DNA of 64,000 nt from the NCBI RefSeq assembly GCF_932274485.2, contig NC_065882.2, positions 69,911,431 to 69,975,430 of the forward strand, in the 5' to 3' direction. The notes under the pieces are model-generated. The model was given only the letters and a program-made list of their open reading frames with translations, did no database searches and was not told where the DNA came from. Below are positions 22,301 to 29,960 of this stretch, in pieces; position 1 is the stretch's first letter; each line of letters opens with the position of its first letter. The stretch comes from Patella vulgata. Its lineage: Eukaryota; Mollusca; Gastropoda; Patellidae. Both the position numbers and the translations under genes were made by a program.

Positions 22301-23745
22301 GGTCCCGTGTATACATTGGAATGCACGTAAAAGATCCCTTGGCAGTTGGAATTCGATATAAGAGTAGTCGATAGTGCCGCTGCCCGGGCAAAATTTCCCT
22401 CATAGCACACTGTATGGCGTATGCCCGTCTTCATTAGCCCAGCATAGGAGCAGAACAGTAGGGCGTTAAACCCCATTTCATTTCATTTCATTTCCATAAT
22501 ACTTCTTTGACTAACATCCACAATTTTCAACACATATTTTGTCTCACAGCCCACTACATTTATTTGTACCCAGTTTATACATTCAAATAGGTAAATAAAA
22601 CATCTTGTATTCAGAAATAACATTACTTGTACACTAATTCTAGTTAATCATATGATACTCAAAAAAAGCTGATATTGAAATAGAAAGTCCATAATAGAAT
22701 AAGTCTTAATCTTTAAATGGCATTTAGTAAATGGATAGAGAAAAAGCAAGAACATACATGTATGATACTTATGGAAAATAGCTACTAGTGTATTTTAAGG
22801 CGATGTTTCGAAGAGTATTCTTTCAACGTTATCATTATCAAGCTAATACTGTTGAGAGAATACTGTTGAGAGAATACTGTTGAGAGAATACTCTTCGAAA
22901 CATCGCCTTAAAACATGCTAGTAGCTGTTTTCCATAAGTTTGTGTTTTGTTTTGTTTTGTTTTTTTAAAAATAAGTCTTGTCATATGATTTGATAAATTG
23001 AATATTACGGTAATTGTTGTTTTTTTTTTTCAGGTATAACAAAGAAAGAACTACAAGCTGAAGTTATACGTTTGTATAATGAAAATCAATGTACGTTAAA
23101 TTACATCTTTTTGTTTTATTTGAAAGTTAAATGTTATTTTTAATAAAGGTGATCTTGTAAAGTGTTTTGTACAGTTATGTTATAGGAATATGATTGATAA
23201 TTAAAGATACAGTAATATATTTCACAGGGTACCTATTGATAAAAGTCTACAAATTAAATGCTAAACATTAAAGAAATAGTTAGTCTGAAAGTTTCAGCAA
23301 AAATAAAATAGATTTGTTTGACAAGGTTAAGTTAATTCACATTTGGAAATCTCTCTTGAATTGTATGAGCGACTTGGCAATAGCGACTATCTTTTACAAG
23401 TATAACAAATGCAAGTATGTAGCCATGGTTATCTTGGCCTTGGGAATAGCATGGAATTTTAAGACGTATCACCCAAAAGCATATGGAAAATGTACCACAG
23501 ACTAGGAAGGTTCCAAATAGTCTTCCACATAGAATTAATCCATTTGATTAACCCAGATATATCTTGGACTGCTTCTTTATGTGAAATGAAGGTAGCTGTT
23601 TCCTGTTCATTGTCATCAAACTTTTAATTTAATGATTTTTATATTTTCAGCATTAAAGAATGAGAATGCTGATATGAAAGGCTACATTGATCGACTTATA
23701 GCCAAGGTTATCCAGCATTGTCCTGATGCCTTAGAAACGGTGTAA
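4313..23745 (+). CDS. RAB11FIP: Rab11-FIP-like protein with C2, IPT/TIG and Rab11-binding domains (7 exons)
   Basis: Seven exons join in frame at 4313-4364, 12873-12908, 14137-14242, 16307-17324, 21297-21456, 23034-23090 and 23651-23745. All have GT-AG borders, and the joined frame encodes 507 residues plus stop. Residues about 13-130 form a C2 domain (VTIVVHGARGLQGKK, then GSPDWNEES, then DVLGQVVIPALSL), as in class I Rab11-family interacting proteins, where it binds acidic lipids. Residues 241-329 form an IPT/TIG fold that resembles the Ral-binding domain of Sec5/EXOC2 (shared NLG.G..D, CG, IVC, KGDI, SGG). The C-terminus (about 458-507, TKKELQAEV then YIDRLIAKVIQHCPDAL) is the Rab11-binding coiled-coil helix. 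The expected role is a Rab11 effector on recycling endosomes. A Lys/Ser-rich linker with an acidic patch (DDDEDND) separates C2 from IPT. The start is the first ATG after an in-frame stop; ATGs at 4319 and 4337 are alternatives. Family assignment is strong; the IPT is unusual for the family. Confidence 0.88.
4898..5083. repeat. Tandem duplication, period 93 bp
   Basis: Two adjacent copies start with AGCCGTAACC at 4898 and 4991 and share AGTAAAGTACTATACAATTA. The second copy differs by a few substitutions and small gaps. It lies in intron 1 and has no coding potential. Confidence 0.85.
5580..5817 (-). repeat. SINE1 copy inserted into SINE2
   Basis: Reverse-orientation SINE1: the tail and body complement (GAAATGAAATGG type, GGTTTAACATCCTACTGTTC, GGGCTAATGAAGAC) through to AGACAGCTGTTC. 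The decamer ACTCCTAAAG flanks it on both sides (5570-5579 and 5818-5827), an exact target-site duplication. The tRNA-like head is missing, as expected of a 5'-truncated reverse transcript. Confidence 0.9.
5838..6225. mobile_element. hAT-like MITE inserted into SINE2
   Basis: It begins TAGTGCTGGGTATTG and ends ATCGTGCCAGCACTA, with TAGTGCTGG as the outer inverted repeat and CACGATA-containing sub-terminal repeats. The flanking octamers CCCTACAC (5830-5837) and TCCTACAC (6226-6233) differ by one base and fit an 8-bp hAT duplication. It has no transposase. Confidence 0.85.
6263..8236. other. Intron 1 stretch, nothing recognised
   Basis: AT-rich intronic DNA with scattered TACATGTA microsatellite. 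No exon, terminal repeat or family member was identified. Confidence 0.4.
8237..8332 (+). repeat. SINE2 3'-end fragment
   Basis: Matches the SINE2 3' part: TTATTGAAATAAAAATATAA, GTTAGTCCCAAAATGACC, AAGTGGACTTTA and a CTTTCTTTCTCTCTTG tail. The head and centre are missing. Confidence 0.75.
8460..8712 (+). repeat. SINE2 copy, nearly full
   Basis: Contains the family landmarks in order: TCATTGAATCAACTGGCG, box-B-like GTTTCGATTCCCCGG, AAGGAGTAGGGTTGCCTGTC, TTCTCCGGGTCCTCCGGTTT, CTAAAGACCCCTACGCG, AATAAAATTGAACCATG, GGACGTTAAACCCC and a CTCT tail. The 5' head is shortened. Confidence 0.85.
8713..10655. other. Intron 1 stretch, nothing assigned
   Basis: No repeat family was recognised. A 67-codon open frame on the - strand at 9949-10152 has protein-like composition but no splice signals or family match I can name, so it is not annotated as a gene. 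A few short stretches (for example GTTTAATTCTGTTCAGTATT at about 10587) resemble the dispersed repeat seen near 29730. Confidence 0.35.
10656..10905 (+). repeat. SINE2 copy
   Basis: Starts GGGGGGATGGCCGAG (box-A-like TGGCCGAG) with an internal head deletion. It then has GTCATTGAGTCAACTGG, GTTATGATTCCCTGG, TCTCCGGGTCCTCCAGTTTC, AAAGACCCCC, AATAAAATTAAATCATATG and a CTCTCTCTC tail. Confidence 0.85.
11020..11342 (+). repeat. SINE1 copy, nearly full
   Basis: The head runs from about 11020 with AACCTGGAGGCCGTGCGTTC in the box-B zone. It then has TTGGCCGAGAAAGTTC, GATCCTGACAAGGACAGCTG, AAAAGATCCTTTGGCAGTTG, TTAGCCCAGTCGGAGCAGAA and a CATTTCATTTTATT tail. TTGATTTC at 11011-11018 and 11343-11350 is a probable short target duplication. 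Confidence 0.88.
11775..12122 (+). mobile_element. M2 MITE (TTAA-type), intact
   Basis: TTAA flanks both ends (11771-11774, 12123-12126). The left end AGGCCCAATACCACTCTTG and the complement of the right end AGGGACAATAACACTCTTG form an imperfect terminal inverted repeat. The interior has a hairpin around AAAGCTTTTCAAA. The copy at 17987 is nearly identical, so the family amplified recently. TTAA duplication fits a piggyBac- or Kolobok-type source. Confidence 0.85.
12185..12455 (+). repeat. SINE2 copy, diverged
   Basis: Landmarks include GGCCTGTCATTAAGTCAG, GTGGTTTCAATCC, AGGGTCATCTGCCCATCC, CTCCTGTTTCATCCCACAGG, TATTGAAATAAATTTTGTAC and TTGGAGTGGACATTAAA. The segment TGACCTAGTTTNTGGAGTG is duplicated near 12380-12418, and a CTCCCTTTCTC tail follows. 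Confidence 0.8.
12873..12908 (+). CDS. RAB11FIP: Rab11-FIP-like exon 2
   Basis: A 36-nt micro-exon after TTATATCTTACAG, ending at a GTGAGT donor. It gives VHGARGLQGKKP, the start of the C2 fold, and both its joins restore the frame. GARGL is a typical C2 strand-1 signature. Confidence 0.8.
12909..14136. other. Intron 2, nothing recognised
   Basis: AT-rich DNA. Open frames at 13250-13483 and 13908-14111 have no splice context or recognisable product. Confidence 0.4.
14137..14242 (+). CDS. RAB11FIP: Rab11-FIP-like exon 3 (C2 core)
   Basis: Encodes RHKYSVIFGVGTKKFRTAVV and KDATGSPDWNEESA. The SPDWNEES motif is the classic C2 strand-4 turn. The acceptor is TGATTACAG and the donor ATGTAAGTAC, leaving phase 2. 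Confidence 0.88.
14243..15550. other. Intron 3, left part, nothing recognised
   Basis: AT-rich intronic DNA. The open frame at 15467-15649 runs into the duplicated acceptor region and is not coding. Confidence 0.4.
15555..16306 (+). repeat. Tandemly duplicated intron-3 / exon-4 acceptor segment
   Basis: A unit of about 118 bp is repeated. It comprises TTAA, a pyrimidine-rich acceptor ATTTTATTATTTTCAG, the first bases of exon 4, and a TACATGTATTTG-containing spacer. Its TTAA marks fall at 15567, 15684 or 16164 (the split copy), and 16282. The acceptor AGs are 15600 (degenerate), 16188 (intact-looking) and 16306 (the one used). The middle copy holds an M3 MITE. The copy at 16188 also repeats CCATGTTGGTCA of the exon. 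Confidence 0.88.
15688..16163 (+). mobile_element. M3 MITE (TTAA-type) in intron 3
   Basis: TTAA flanks it at 15684-15687 and 16164-16167. It begins AGGGCCGATCTCGATTATA, and its end reads GGGATGGTTCCT, whose complement AGGAACCATCCC mirrors the start imperfectly. A second copy lies at 57255-57713. Sister copies of the surrounding duplication carry a single TTAA at the same place, which confirms the borders. Confidence 0.88.
16307..17324 (+). CDS. RAB11FIP: Rab11-FIP-like exon 4 (end of C2, linker, IPT/TIG domain)
   Basis: A 1018-nt exon from the acceptor TTATTTTCAG at 16306 to the donor GAG|GTAAAT. It encodes residues 65-404: the last C2 strands (FFTVMEKDDVLGQVVIPAL), a basic and serine-rich linker, an acidic run, the IPT domain (PVITNVIPNIGTVKGGT to FFTFVD) and a Ser/Pro-rich tail (SVPPSPCPPRTPSN). 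If the donor is skipped, translation continues ten codons to a TGA at 17352-17354. Confidence 0.9.
17325..17670. other. Start of intron 4
   Basis: Follows the exon-4 donor. Apart from the short read-through frame to 17354, nothing is seen. Confidence 0.4.
17671..18372 (-). mobile_element. M1 MITE, split by M2
   Basis: The M1 element is in reverse orientation: it starts near AAGATGTATTATGTAAG, has TATTCTGAGCAAAGTTATGA and GATTATAGGCTTGTCATG inside, and ends TAGCTCTTACATAATTCATC (to 18372). An M2 copy is inserted at a TTAA between its GAAGCC and AGGCAGATTTAGC motifs. Confidence 0.82.
17987..18333 (+). mobile_element. M2 MITE inserted into M1
   Basis: TTAA duplications lie at 17983-17986 and 18334-18337. 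The left end is AGGCTCAATACCACTCTTG and the right end CAAGAGTGTTATTGTCCCT. It is nearly identical to the copy at 11775-12122 over its whole length. Confidence 0.9.
18373..20027. other. Intron 4 stretch, mostly unassigned
   Basis: Between about 19070 and 19330 the DNA resembles sequence near 27370-27590 and 29720-29950 (TCATTCAATATTTACATAGA, TTTTATTTTCTTAATTAGAT), so a diverged dispersed repeat is likely. The remainder is unassigned. Confidence 0.35.
20028..20300 (-). repeat. SINE2 copy, full length with head
   Basis: In reverse orientation it runs from the 3' end (GAAATGGGGTTTAGCGTCCA) through the core to the head. Read on the - strand the head is GGATGGCCGAATTGTTAGCA (box A) with a TTTCGATTCCCCGG box B about 60 bases on. 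That spacing suggests a tRNA with a long variable arm (Leu/Ser type) as ancestor; this is an inference. Confidence 0.9.
20301..21296. other. Intron 4, right part, nothing recognised
   Basis: No repeat family or exon is seen. The open frame at 20609-20812 looks fortuitous. Confidence 0.35.
21297..21456 (+). CDS. RAB11FIP: Rab11-FIP-like exon 5
   Basis: Encodes residues 405-457 plus one base: LPDSMKTKSLGRVQSNEGIE, a basic stretch (RYKKNFMKHVRRASES) and EQEGLSREDVDRH. The acceptor is ATTTTTAG and the donor CATA|GTAAGT. It leads directly into the Rab-binding helix. Confidence 0.85.
21569..21905 (-). mobile_element. M1 MITE, truncated
   Basis: Begins TTAAAGATGCATTATGTAAG, followed by AGAGCTGGCCATTCTTGCTA and TATTCTGAGCGAAGTTATCA. 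It fades after TTATTGGCTTGTC, so the other terminus is missing. Confidence 0.75.
22122..22493 (+). repeat. SINE1 copy, full length with tRNA-like head
   Basis: The head has box-A-like TGGCTAAGTGGGT and box-B-like GTGTTCGATCCC. It is followed by TTGGCCGAAAAAGTTCATCC, GGGCCTGACAAGGACAGGTG, AAAAGATCCCTTGGCAGTTG, CATTAGCCCAGCATAGGAGC, GGGCGTTAAACCCC and a CATTT repeat tail. It is one of the best-preserved copies in the window and is suited to defining the family. Confidence 0.92.
22767..22939. repeat. Long near-perfect hairpin in intron 5
   Basis: Two 61-base arms (22767-22827 and 22879-22939) pair with about five mismatches. The 51-base loop and inner right arm hold three exact tandem copies of TACTGTTGAGAGAA (22847, 22861, 22875). 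It lies in the transcribed intron of the Rab11-FIP-like gene. Confidence 0.9.
23034..23090 (+). CDS. RAB11FIP: Rab11-FIP-like exon 6 (Rab11-binding coiled coil, first half)
   Basis: Encodes ITKKELQAEVIRLYNENQ with split serines at both joins. The acceptor is a long T-run followed by CAG, and the donor is T|GTACGT. The KEL-containing amphipathic helix matches the start of the FIP Rab11-binding region. Confidence 0.85.
23651..23745 (+). CDS. RAB11FIP: Rab11-FIP-like exon 7 (Rab11-binding core and stop)
   Basis: Encodes LKNENADMKGYIDRLIAKVI then QHCPDALETV and TAA. The YIDRL....I....P..L pattern is the hallmark of the Rab11-binding domain shared by all FIP proteins. The acceptor is ATATTTTCAG. 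Confidence 0.92.
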
Positions 23746-24800
23746 ATATTTCCAGTGTATTGATTTATAGGTAGTTAGTTTGTCTATAAATGTTATTTGT
23801 TATTTATGATACAAGTCAAACACATGGTTTATTTGATTATGTATCTGTTATAAATTATCATGTCAAATATTTAAATTTATGAAGTTAGGCAATTTGAGAA
23901 AATATGACTATGACATCACACCACGTAACATCTGAGTATCTGGATGAGATATTGTGACACATCTGTCACTGATTGTATTATTTGCATGAAAATTCTATTT
24001 GTACCTTTTGTACCTTTTACTTAGAAACTTGGATGTTTTGTAAAATAATGTAGTCTTTGTACATTTACTTAATTAATATTACATTTGTGTTGTTTGTGAT
24101 AGAAATAAGCCATATCAATTACTAAATAGAAACTAGTCCATAACTAACTTCTTACTAAACCTTCTTCTAATATTCTTCATTTTGATAAGTAAAAAACTAG
24201 CTTATATTATTAAAGTAAGAAAAACTAGCTTATTTTTATTATAGTAAGAAAACCAGCGTATTTAAGTAAGAAAAACTACATGTAGCTTATTTAAGTAAGA
24301 AAAACTAACTTATTTAAGTAAGAAAAATTACAAGTTTATGTAGCTTATTTAAGTAAGAAAAAGTAGCTTATCTATGTAAGAAAAACTAGCCTATTTATGT
24401 AAGAAAGACAACTAGCTTATTTAATTAAAAAACTACCTTTTTTTAAAAAAGATGAATCTCTTGTGGATGATTTCACTTTTTCCATTGAATCTGACAGGAT
24501 TGCCGAAAGGTAGCAATTTCTAAACTTTAATGAATGTTCATCTTCACATTGTCATGGTATGGCATACCCTAGACTGCCATAGAGCTGTTGGCAACAATGT
24601 TGGTCTGAGAGTTTCATACTGCAGGTTATATTCATCACTGGCTGTGCACGTTCAAAGTCACAGTTTGTTATTAGACTGTAATATTATGTTCCACACTAGA
24701 CAGTTGTAGGTAGCTGGTATATGAACTGTAAAATTATAATTAGTCTTACATAGTACATTGCCAGATATCATATAAATAAGTGTATTGGTCACATGTGATC
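23746..24800 (+). other. 3' flank of the Rab11-FIP-like gene
   Basis: Presumed 3' UTR and downstream DNA. No poly(A) site could be chosen, since AATAAA-like hexamers are common here. A degenerate tandem array at about 24190-24445 repeats AAGTAAGAAAAACTAGCTTA-like units. Confidence 0.4.
24190..24445. repeat. Degenerate minisatellite
   Basis: About ten imperfect units of 20-32 bases with the core TAAGTAAGAAAAACTAGCTT, variably spaced. It lies downstream of the Rab11-FIP-like stop codon. Confidence 0.8.
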
Positions 24801-25065
24801 TAGGGGGTTGAGATGGCCTAGTGGTGTAGAGTGTCAGGCTCTAGCAGGTCTGGTCATCTCTCGCTTGCGGTCGTGATTTCGATCCCAGGTCTGAGTATAT
24901 GTGACTTAGAGAAAGGGGCACCTTCTCAACCTCGTGGGTTTACTCCGGTTTCCTCCCACAGGAAAGACCCCTACGTGTGCGCTAAGATAATGAAACTAAT
25001 ACAACTTGTCTGAAATATCACCCTTGGTGGAAGCAGATGTTAAACGCTAATAAAAGAAGAACATT
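24801..25065 (+). repeat. SINE3-type retroposon
   Basis: Has box-A-like ATGGCCTAGTGGTGTAGAG and box-B-like GATTTCGATCCCAGG, then CCTCGTGGGTTTACTCCGGT and TTTCCTCCCACAGGAAAGAC shared with SINE2. Its own 3' end is GAAGCAGATGTTAAACGC with an A-rich tail. The shared centre with a different head and tail suggests a separate family. Confidence 0.75.
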
Positions 25066-25996
25066 ATTGGAACCCCTAGAGCAACCATTTTTCATACTAT
25101 TTCTAATACAGCTGAAAGACATTTATTTTATTATTTTAAAATATTGTATAGTCATAAACCATATTATTCTGTGGGGATATTCTTAGGTTGTTACTTTATT
25201 ATTTTAGATCATTTTCAATGACTTTTTGTTTTTCTTTTTTTAATTCACACCAATTCGAAGTGTTGTTAACTTAATTCCATACCCAGCTCAAATCAAAAGC
25301 TTTCTATCAAAATATAATATCTACCATTTGTAAAAGTTAGGTTGTTAGCATTTAAATACGATGAATCAGATCTGAAGTACATGAACGTGTATTATATTGA
25401 TATTAATAATAATACAACCTGTTTTTTTACTGGTTGTTATATGATTGTAGATTTCATATGTTTGATATTCTATTCAACATAATTTAATCGTTTGAAGATC
25501 TCAAACTAGAAATTGTCCGTTTTTAAGATGTCTATCACAAGTATGTATTATTTTGAAACGATTTTCCCTCCATTTTATAATGTTTTTTTCAGAATCACTT
25601 TGAGTGATATTTTTCATTTTTGAAAATCACATTTTTCATTTAAATTTGTACTTTGTAATTATATATATACTTCTAGCAGTTGTCATTATGTTGTAGTGTT
25701 TCTACCAGTATATTAAATAATTGTTAATAAGCCATAAACAGCAAGTTTATTATACAGTTCTTGAAATTGTTTTCAGATTATTCAAATTATACAAGAAAAA
25801 GTCAGTATTTAACCAGTGTATAAACTAGTGAATTTTATACTCATTGATTATAATGTATGCAGTATAATAAATGTGATAGTTCACACTGTCTTCCACATTT
25901 ATATAAATACAACGCTGATTAGTCATGACAACCTCATCATGTCATGATAATCATAGTAGTCACAGCACCAAATAGTCATGGTAACAAGAAATCTTT
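25066..25996. other. Intergenic stretch, nothing recognised
   Basis: Very AT-rich, with no assignable feature. Confidence 0.4.
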
Positions 25997-26372
25997 GAAG
26001 ATGCATTATGCAAGAGATAAATTTGCTTATTGCAGGGCGTTTTTGTAGCTTCTAATGTTATATAATTTAAATTTATTCAAACGACGAGCCCATAATCAAC
26101 TGTCTAGGCCATCAGATGACTGAGATATTGAGTAGATTAGACAATGTCTGTCATTTTATCATCGCCATTGCACATTAAAATGGCTGAAAATCGCGACTTT
26201 GTTTATTATTATGGCAACGTAACCTGACAATTGAGGCTACATTTAAGACCTCAAACAATTATAACTTGGCCAAGAATAAAGTTATTCGACTGAAATTTTC
26301 AATACATTCATTATTCATTATCTATTTCAAAACTGCAGCTCTTTATCTAAATCATACATAATGCATCTTTAA
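25997..26372 (+). mobile_element. M1 MITE, full length
   Basis: The left end is GAAGATGCATTATGCAAGAG, the interior has AATCAACTGTCTAGGCCATC, and the right end is AGCTCTTTATCTAAATCATAC then ATAATGCATCTTTAA. Confidence 0.85.
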
Positions 26373-27330
26373 TATTAGCCACCACCAAACCTGAATTAAT
26401 GTATTATACTTATGAAAACATAGAAATGTTTTTAGAAATGATGTTCTTTGAACTTGAGGTTTGTTATATCTTTAAATGATTATTTATAACTAAATTGTTA
26501 CCTTTTTAAACACGTACTATTATTATGAAATTTTTGTATATAAATTGTATCTTGCTAGCTATTGTGTTGTTGGTTTGTTTTGTGTACTGATATTAGTATT
26601 TAATTATTTTATATTTAATGTATTATTGCTGTATGTCTACTTACATGTAATACTAACCTAGATCGTGTATATCTACTTCTAAATATTTTATCAAAAAAAT
26701 ATTCAACTATTTCTATTCATTGTACTTTTGCTGATTTTCAGTTAACATTTAGTTATTCTTGTCAATAGAAAATAATGTATGGTTAAGACTTATTAATATC
26801 ATTTTAATATTTTGTTTTACTACTGGTATATTTTTCAGTTAAAACTTAGAACTTTCCATCTAGAGCATATCAATTTAAATGTTAATTAACTTTTGTACTA
26901 CCATATGGGACCGAATTATATGCTATTGAGTTGACACCGGTTGTAATTTCACATGTGTTCTCTGGTCTTTATCATCCTTGATACTGTCTGTTACATCAGA
27001 AACAGCCAAATCAACTGATACGTAGCTCTACAGACTAAATGTTGGCTTATTCGCATAAAGATTTTGATATCTGGACGTTTTCTTTTAGTTAAAGATGATA
27101 AATGTATATTAATTTTTAAAAAAGAAAATAGATTTTCAGTAGTTTTTTTGTAATTGTGTGTATTTCTATACAATCAGCATATGTAAGTACTATGAAATAT
27201 TTTTTTATATTAAATGTTTATATCATTTTATTGTTCAACATATGTAATAATGTATATTTTATTTATTTTTGTAAATGTACATGGTATGTTGTCTAAAACT
27301 GATTTTTAAAGATTCATAGTAAAAGCTGCT
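26373..27330. other. Intergenic stretch, nothing recognised
   Basis: AT-rich with no feature. The open frame at 26991-27173 on the - strand is not supported. Confidence 0.4.
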
Positions 27331-27334
27331 GATG

Positions 27335-27595
27335 GTCATTTAAAGGATTTTAAACACCTTGCTCAGTTATTATCAGTCCAAAAAGCTTTCAATTCCGTTC
27401 AATAGTGACCATTCAAAGATATGAAGTACTGAACATTTCACAATATTCATCATCCTCTGCAAAAGACATTTACAAGCTAGTGTTACGTATAGATGCTGGG
27501 TCAAATCTTTTGATGGGCCTCTTTCTGATCCGATAGGAGTTTATCTGCCATTGAAATTTTGGTTTGATTTTCCCTATTAAATGTCAAAGATAGAT
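27335..27595. repeat. Dispersed repeat Q, diverged
   Basis: Shares AGTCCAAAAAGCTTTCAATT, TTCCGTTCAATA and TGGGCCT...TTTGGTTTGATTTTCCCTATT with sequence near 29710-29950, and more weakly with 19070-19330. Borders are uncertain and no termini were found. Confidence 0.5.
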
Positions 27596-27981
27596 TATGT
27601 ATGATTTTGTTAAAGAACTGGCCGTTCATGCTATAATAGTTGAAAAATAGATAATGTAAAATGAATATATTGAAAATTTCATTCCAATTACTTTATTCTG
27701 AGCGAAGAAATCACTGTTTGTAGTTTTGACAAGATCTATGCATTGATTGTTTATTATCCTAAGCACGGCACTGATTATTCAAGTCTTAGCCTCACTTCTC
27801 CATTTTAAAATTGAATTATTAAATGACCGAACCGTTCTAATCTACTTAAAATCAGAGCCATTCAATGGCATCGAGAGTTGATTATGGTCTTGTCATTTTA
27901 ATAAACGTCTAATTAATAACATTTAAGGCGTAAAGAAAGACTGCAATAGGAAGATTTAGCTCTTACATAATGTATGTTTAA
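27596..27981 (-). mobile_element. M1 MITE, full length
   Basis: Begins AAAGATAGATTATGTATGAT, followed by GAACTGGCCGTTCATGCTAT and TTATTCTGAGCGAAGAAATC. It ends ATTTAGCTCTTACATAATG then TATGTTTAA. Confidence 0.82.
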
Positions 27982-28980
27982 GTAATCAATTTCAGTAAAT
28001 TATAGCAATGATTAAGCATGAAAAGTTTGATATTATCTGAAATATGTTAATGACACTCAGCAGCTTTAAGAAATAATCTAATTTAAACCAGTATTATCAA
28101 TGTTTGGGTTTATTATGATAAAGTAAAATGAAGTTATTATTTTAGATTAGTCAAATCAAACACTTACTTGAGATACTCTAATCATAGGCCTATACATTAG
28201 ATGACAAAATTTAAAAATACTTTAAATACAGAAGAAAGATATTGAATAATAATTATAAATTTTTGATGATGAAATAATTTATACACTGGGCTATTTTTAT
28301 ATGTACATATTTGAAGTTATAGATTTGTTATCCCCCAGAATTGGTGATATACTCATGTTAAATTTTTGTAGCCAAATACTACATTGACCTGTCAGTTATA
28401 TAAATATTAATATCAAAAATAGATAAATTCAACATTCCAAAATATATATGAGCTGCCCTAATATAATATGATATAAAATTCTATACTGGATGATGATAAA
28501 AAAAAATACTGGATAATAGAGTAAATGTGTCTGTATCAAAGAAGAATGTACAGATCAATATTGACAAAGTAAACATTAGCACTGTATAGGTGACCAGCAA
28601 TAAATTTAGTACATTGTGCCCTTAAGCCGATTTATCCTTGCTATCCCACATAAAAACGTGCCAAAAACAATATCATTTAACCTTGGTAATCTGCGTAAAA
28701 TCCCAGCGACTTTAAATCTGGTATATTTGTCATTGGTTTAAGTTGATGACCAAAATTAAATCAAGGTTTCATTCTGTGGAAATTTGTAAGAATTTAGGTT
28801 ATATACGAGATTTGTTTATGTCGAGTTTTACCTCAGGTTGTATTAAAACATCACTAGTTATAGATGACCTTCACAGATGTGTTGACAAGTATTTCACACC
28901 GTTGTGATGATACACACTTAAAGGCTTAAAGCTGCTTATTCTTAAAATGCTAAATGTTTGATCCATGGTACAAATTTATG
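27982..28980. other. Intergenic stretch, nothing recognised
   Basis: No assignable exon or repeat. Confidence 0.4.
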
Positions 28981-29138
28981 GCATTTGTGTCGGCAAACTG
29001 AAAGTTTATATTACTTGTGTCGGCAAATTGAACGTTTATATTACTTGTGTCAGGAAATTGAAAGTTTATATTACTTGTGTCGGCAAATTGAATGTTTATA
29101 TTACTTGGGTCAGCAAATTGAAAGTTTATATTATTTGT
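28981..29138 (+). repeat. 30-bp minisatellite, five units
   Basis: Units start at 28981, 29011, 29041, 29071 and 29101 with the pattern TTACTTGTGTCGGCAAATTG and then AAMGTTTATA. Because 30 is divisible by three, two forward frames stay open across the array (ten-residue repeats such as LCRQIESLYY), but nothing supports translation. Confidence 0.92.
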
Positions 29139-29700
29139 CCTTTATATAAATTACATGGTTGTCAATAAAGTTGTGAATGCATTTTTGTTCATATTTCGAT
29201 GTGCACATTAATCATTATTATATTATTCATTTGACTATATATTACTAAGTATATGAATTGTTATATTAAAAGGGTCACATAAAATAGGAGGAATTACAAT
29301 CTGTTATGTATAATCACATATTATTTATTTGCGATTATATTTGATGTAGAAAAATATGACAATAAAAATATTGTGGCAAAAATTTGTGTTTTTTTATATT
29401 TTTGTCATGTTGTTTTGAGTACATGCAGGTATCGGATGCCGGACAAACATTACTTGATGTACATGAAGACATGCCTAGAAATTATTATTATTACCAGGGA
29501 TAAGAGTAGTCTAAGATTTCACAGGGTACCTGTGGCTAAAAGTGGGTAGTTTCACTATGCAAGTCAAAAATGTGAAGATATAGCCTTATTAGAGAGGTTT
29601 TTGCTAAATATATTGTACCATTCAGAAATATTATATTTGCACAAATGAGTTATGTTACTCAGTAAAAGACAATATACTTATTATACCACTAGTGAAAGTT
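29139..29700. other. Intergenic stretch
   Basis: At about 29515-29580, TTTCACAGGGTACCTGTGGC resembles sequence at about 23220-23250 in intron 6, hinting at another dispersed repeat. Otherwise unassigned. Confidence 0.35.
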
Positions 29701-29704
29701 GAAT

Positions 29705-29960
29705 CTTTAATAAGAATATCAGTCCAAAAATGTTTCAATTCTGTTCAGTATTTACAAAGATGTAACGAATTGAAAAATCCATCAATCTATGCTGCTCCCT
29801 AGTTGTAACAAGAAGGCCGCCATCTTTATTTTCTGTGAACCACATTGATGGGCCTGTTTTTAAATCTGATTTAATCCAAGTTTTGGCATTTTGATTTTGT
29901 TTTCTTAATTAAACATTAAATAATCAATCTTGATTAAGCCATGCATCATTACTTTAAGGA
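29705..29960. repeat. Dispersed repeat Q
   Basis: Matches the repeat at 27335-27595: AGTCCAAAAATGTTTCAATT, CTGTTCAGTATTTACAAAGA, GGGCCTGTTTTTAAATCTGA and TTTTGTTTTCTTAATTAAAC. Confidence 0.55.

Noticed and set aside
24190-24445. CRISPR-like regular repeats
   Set aside because: Units are degenerate and variably spaced without unique spacers, in animal intergenic DNA.
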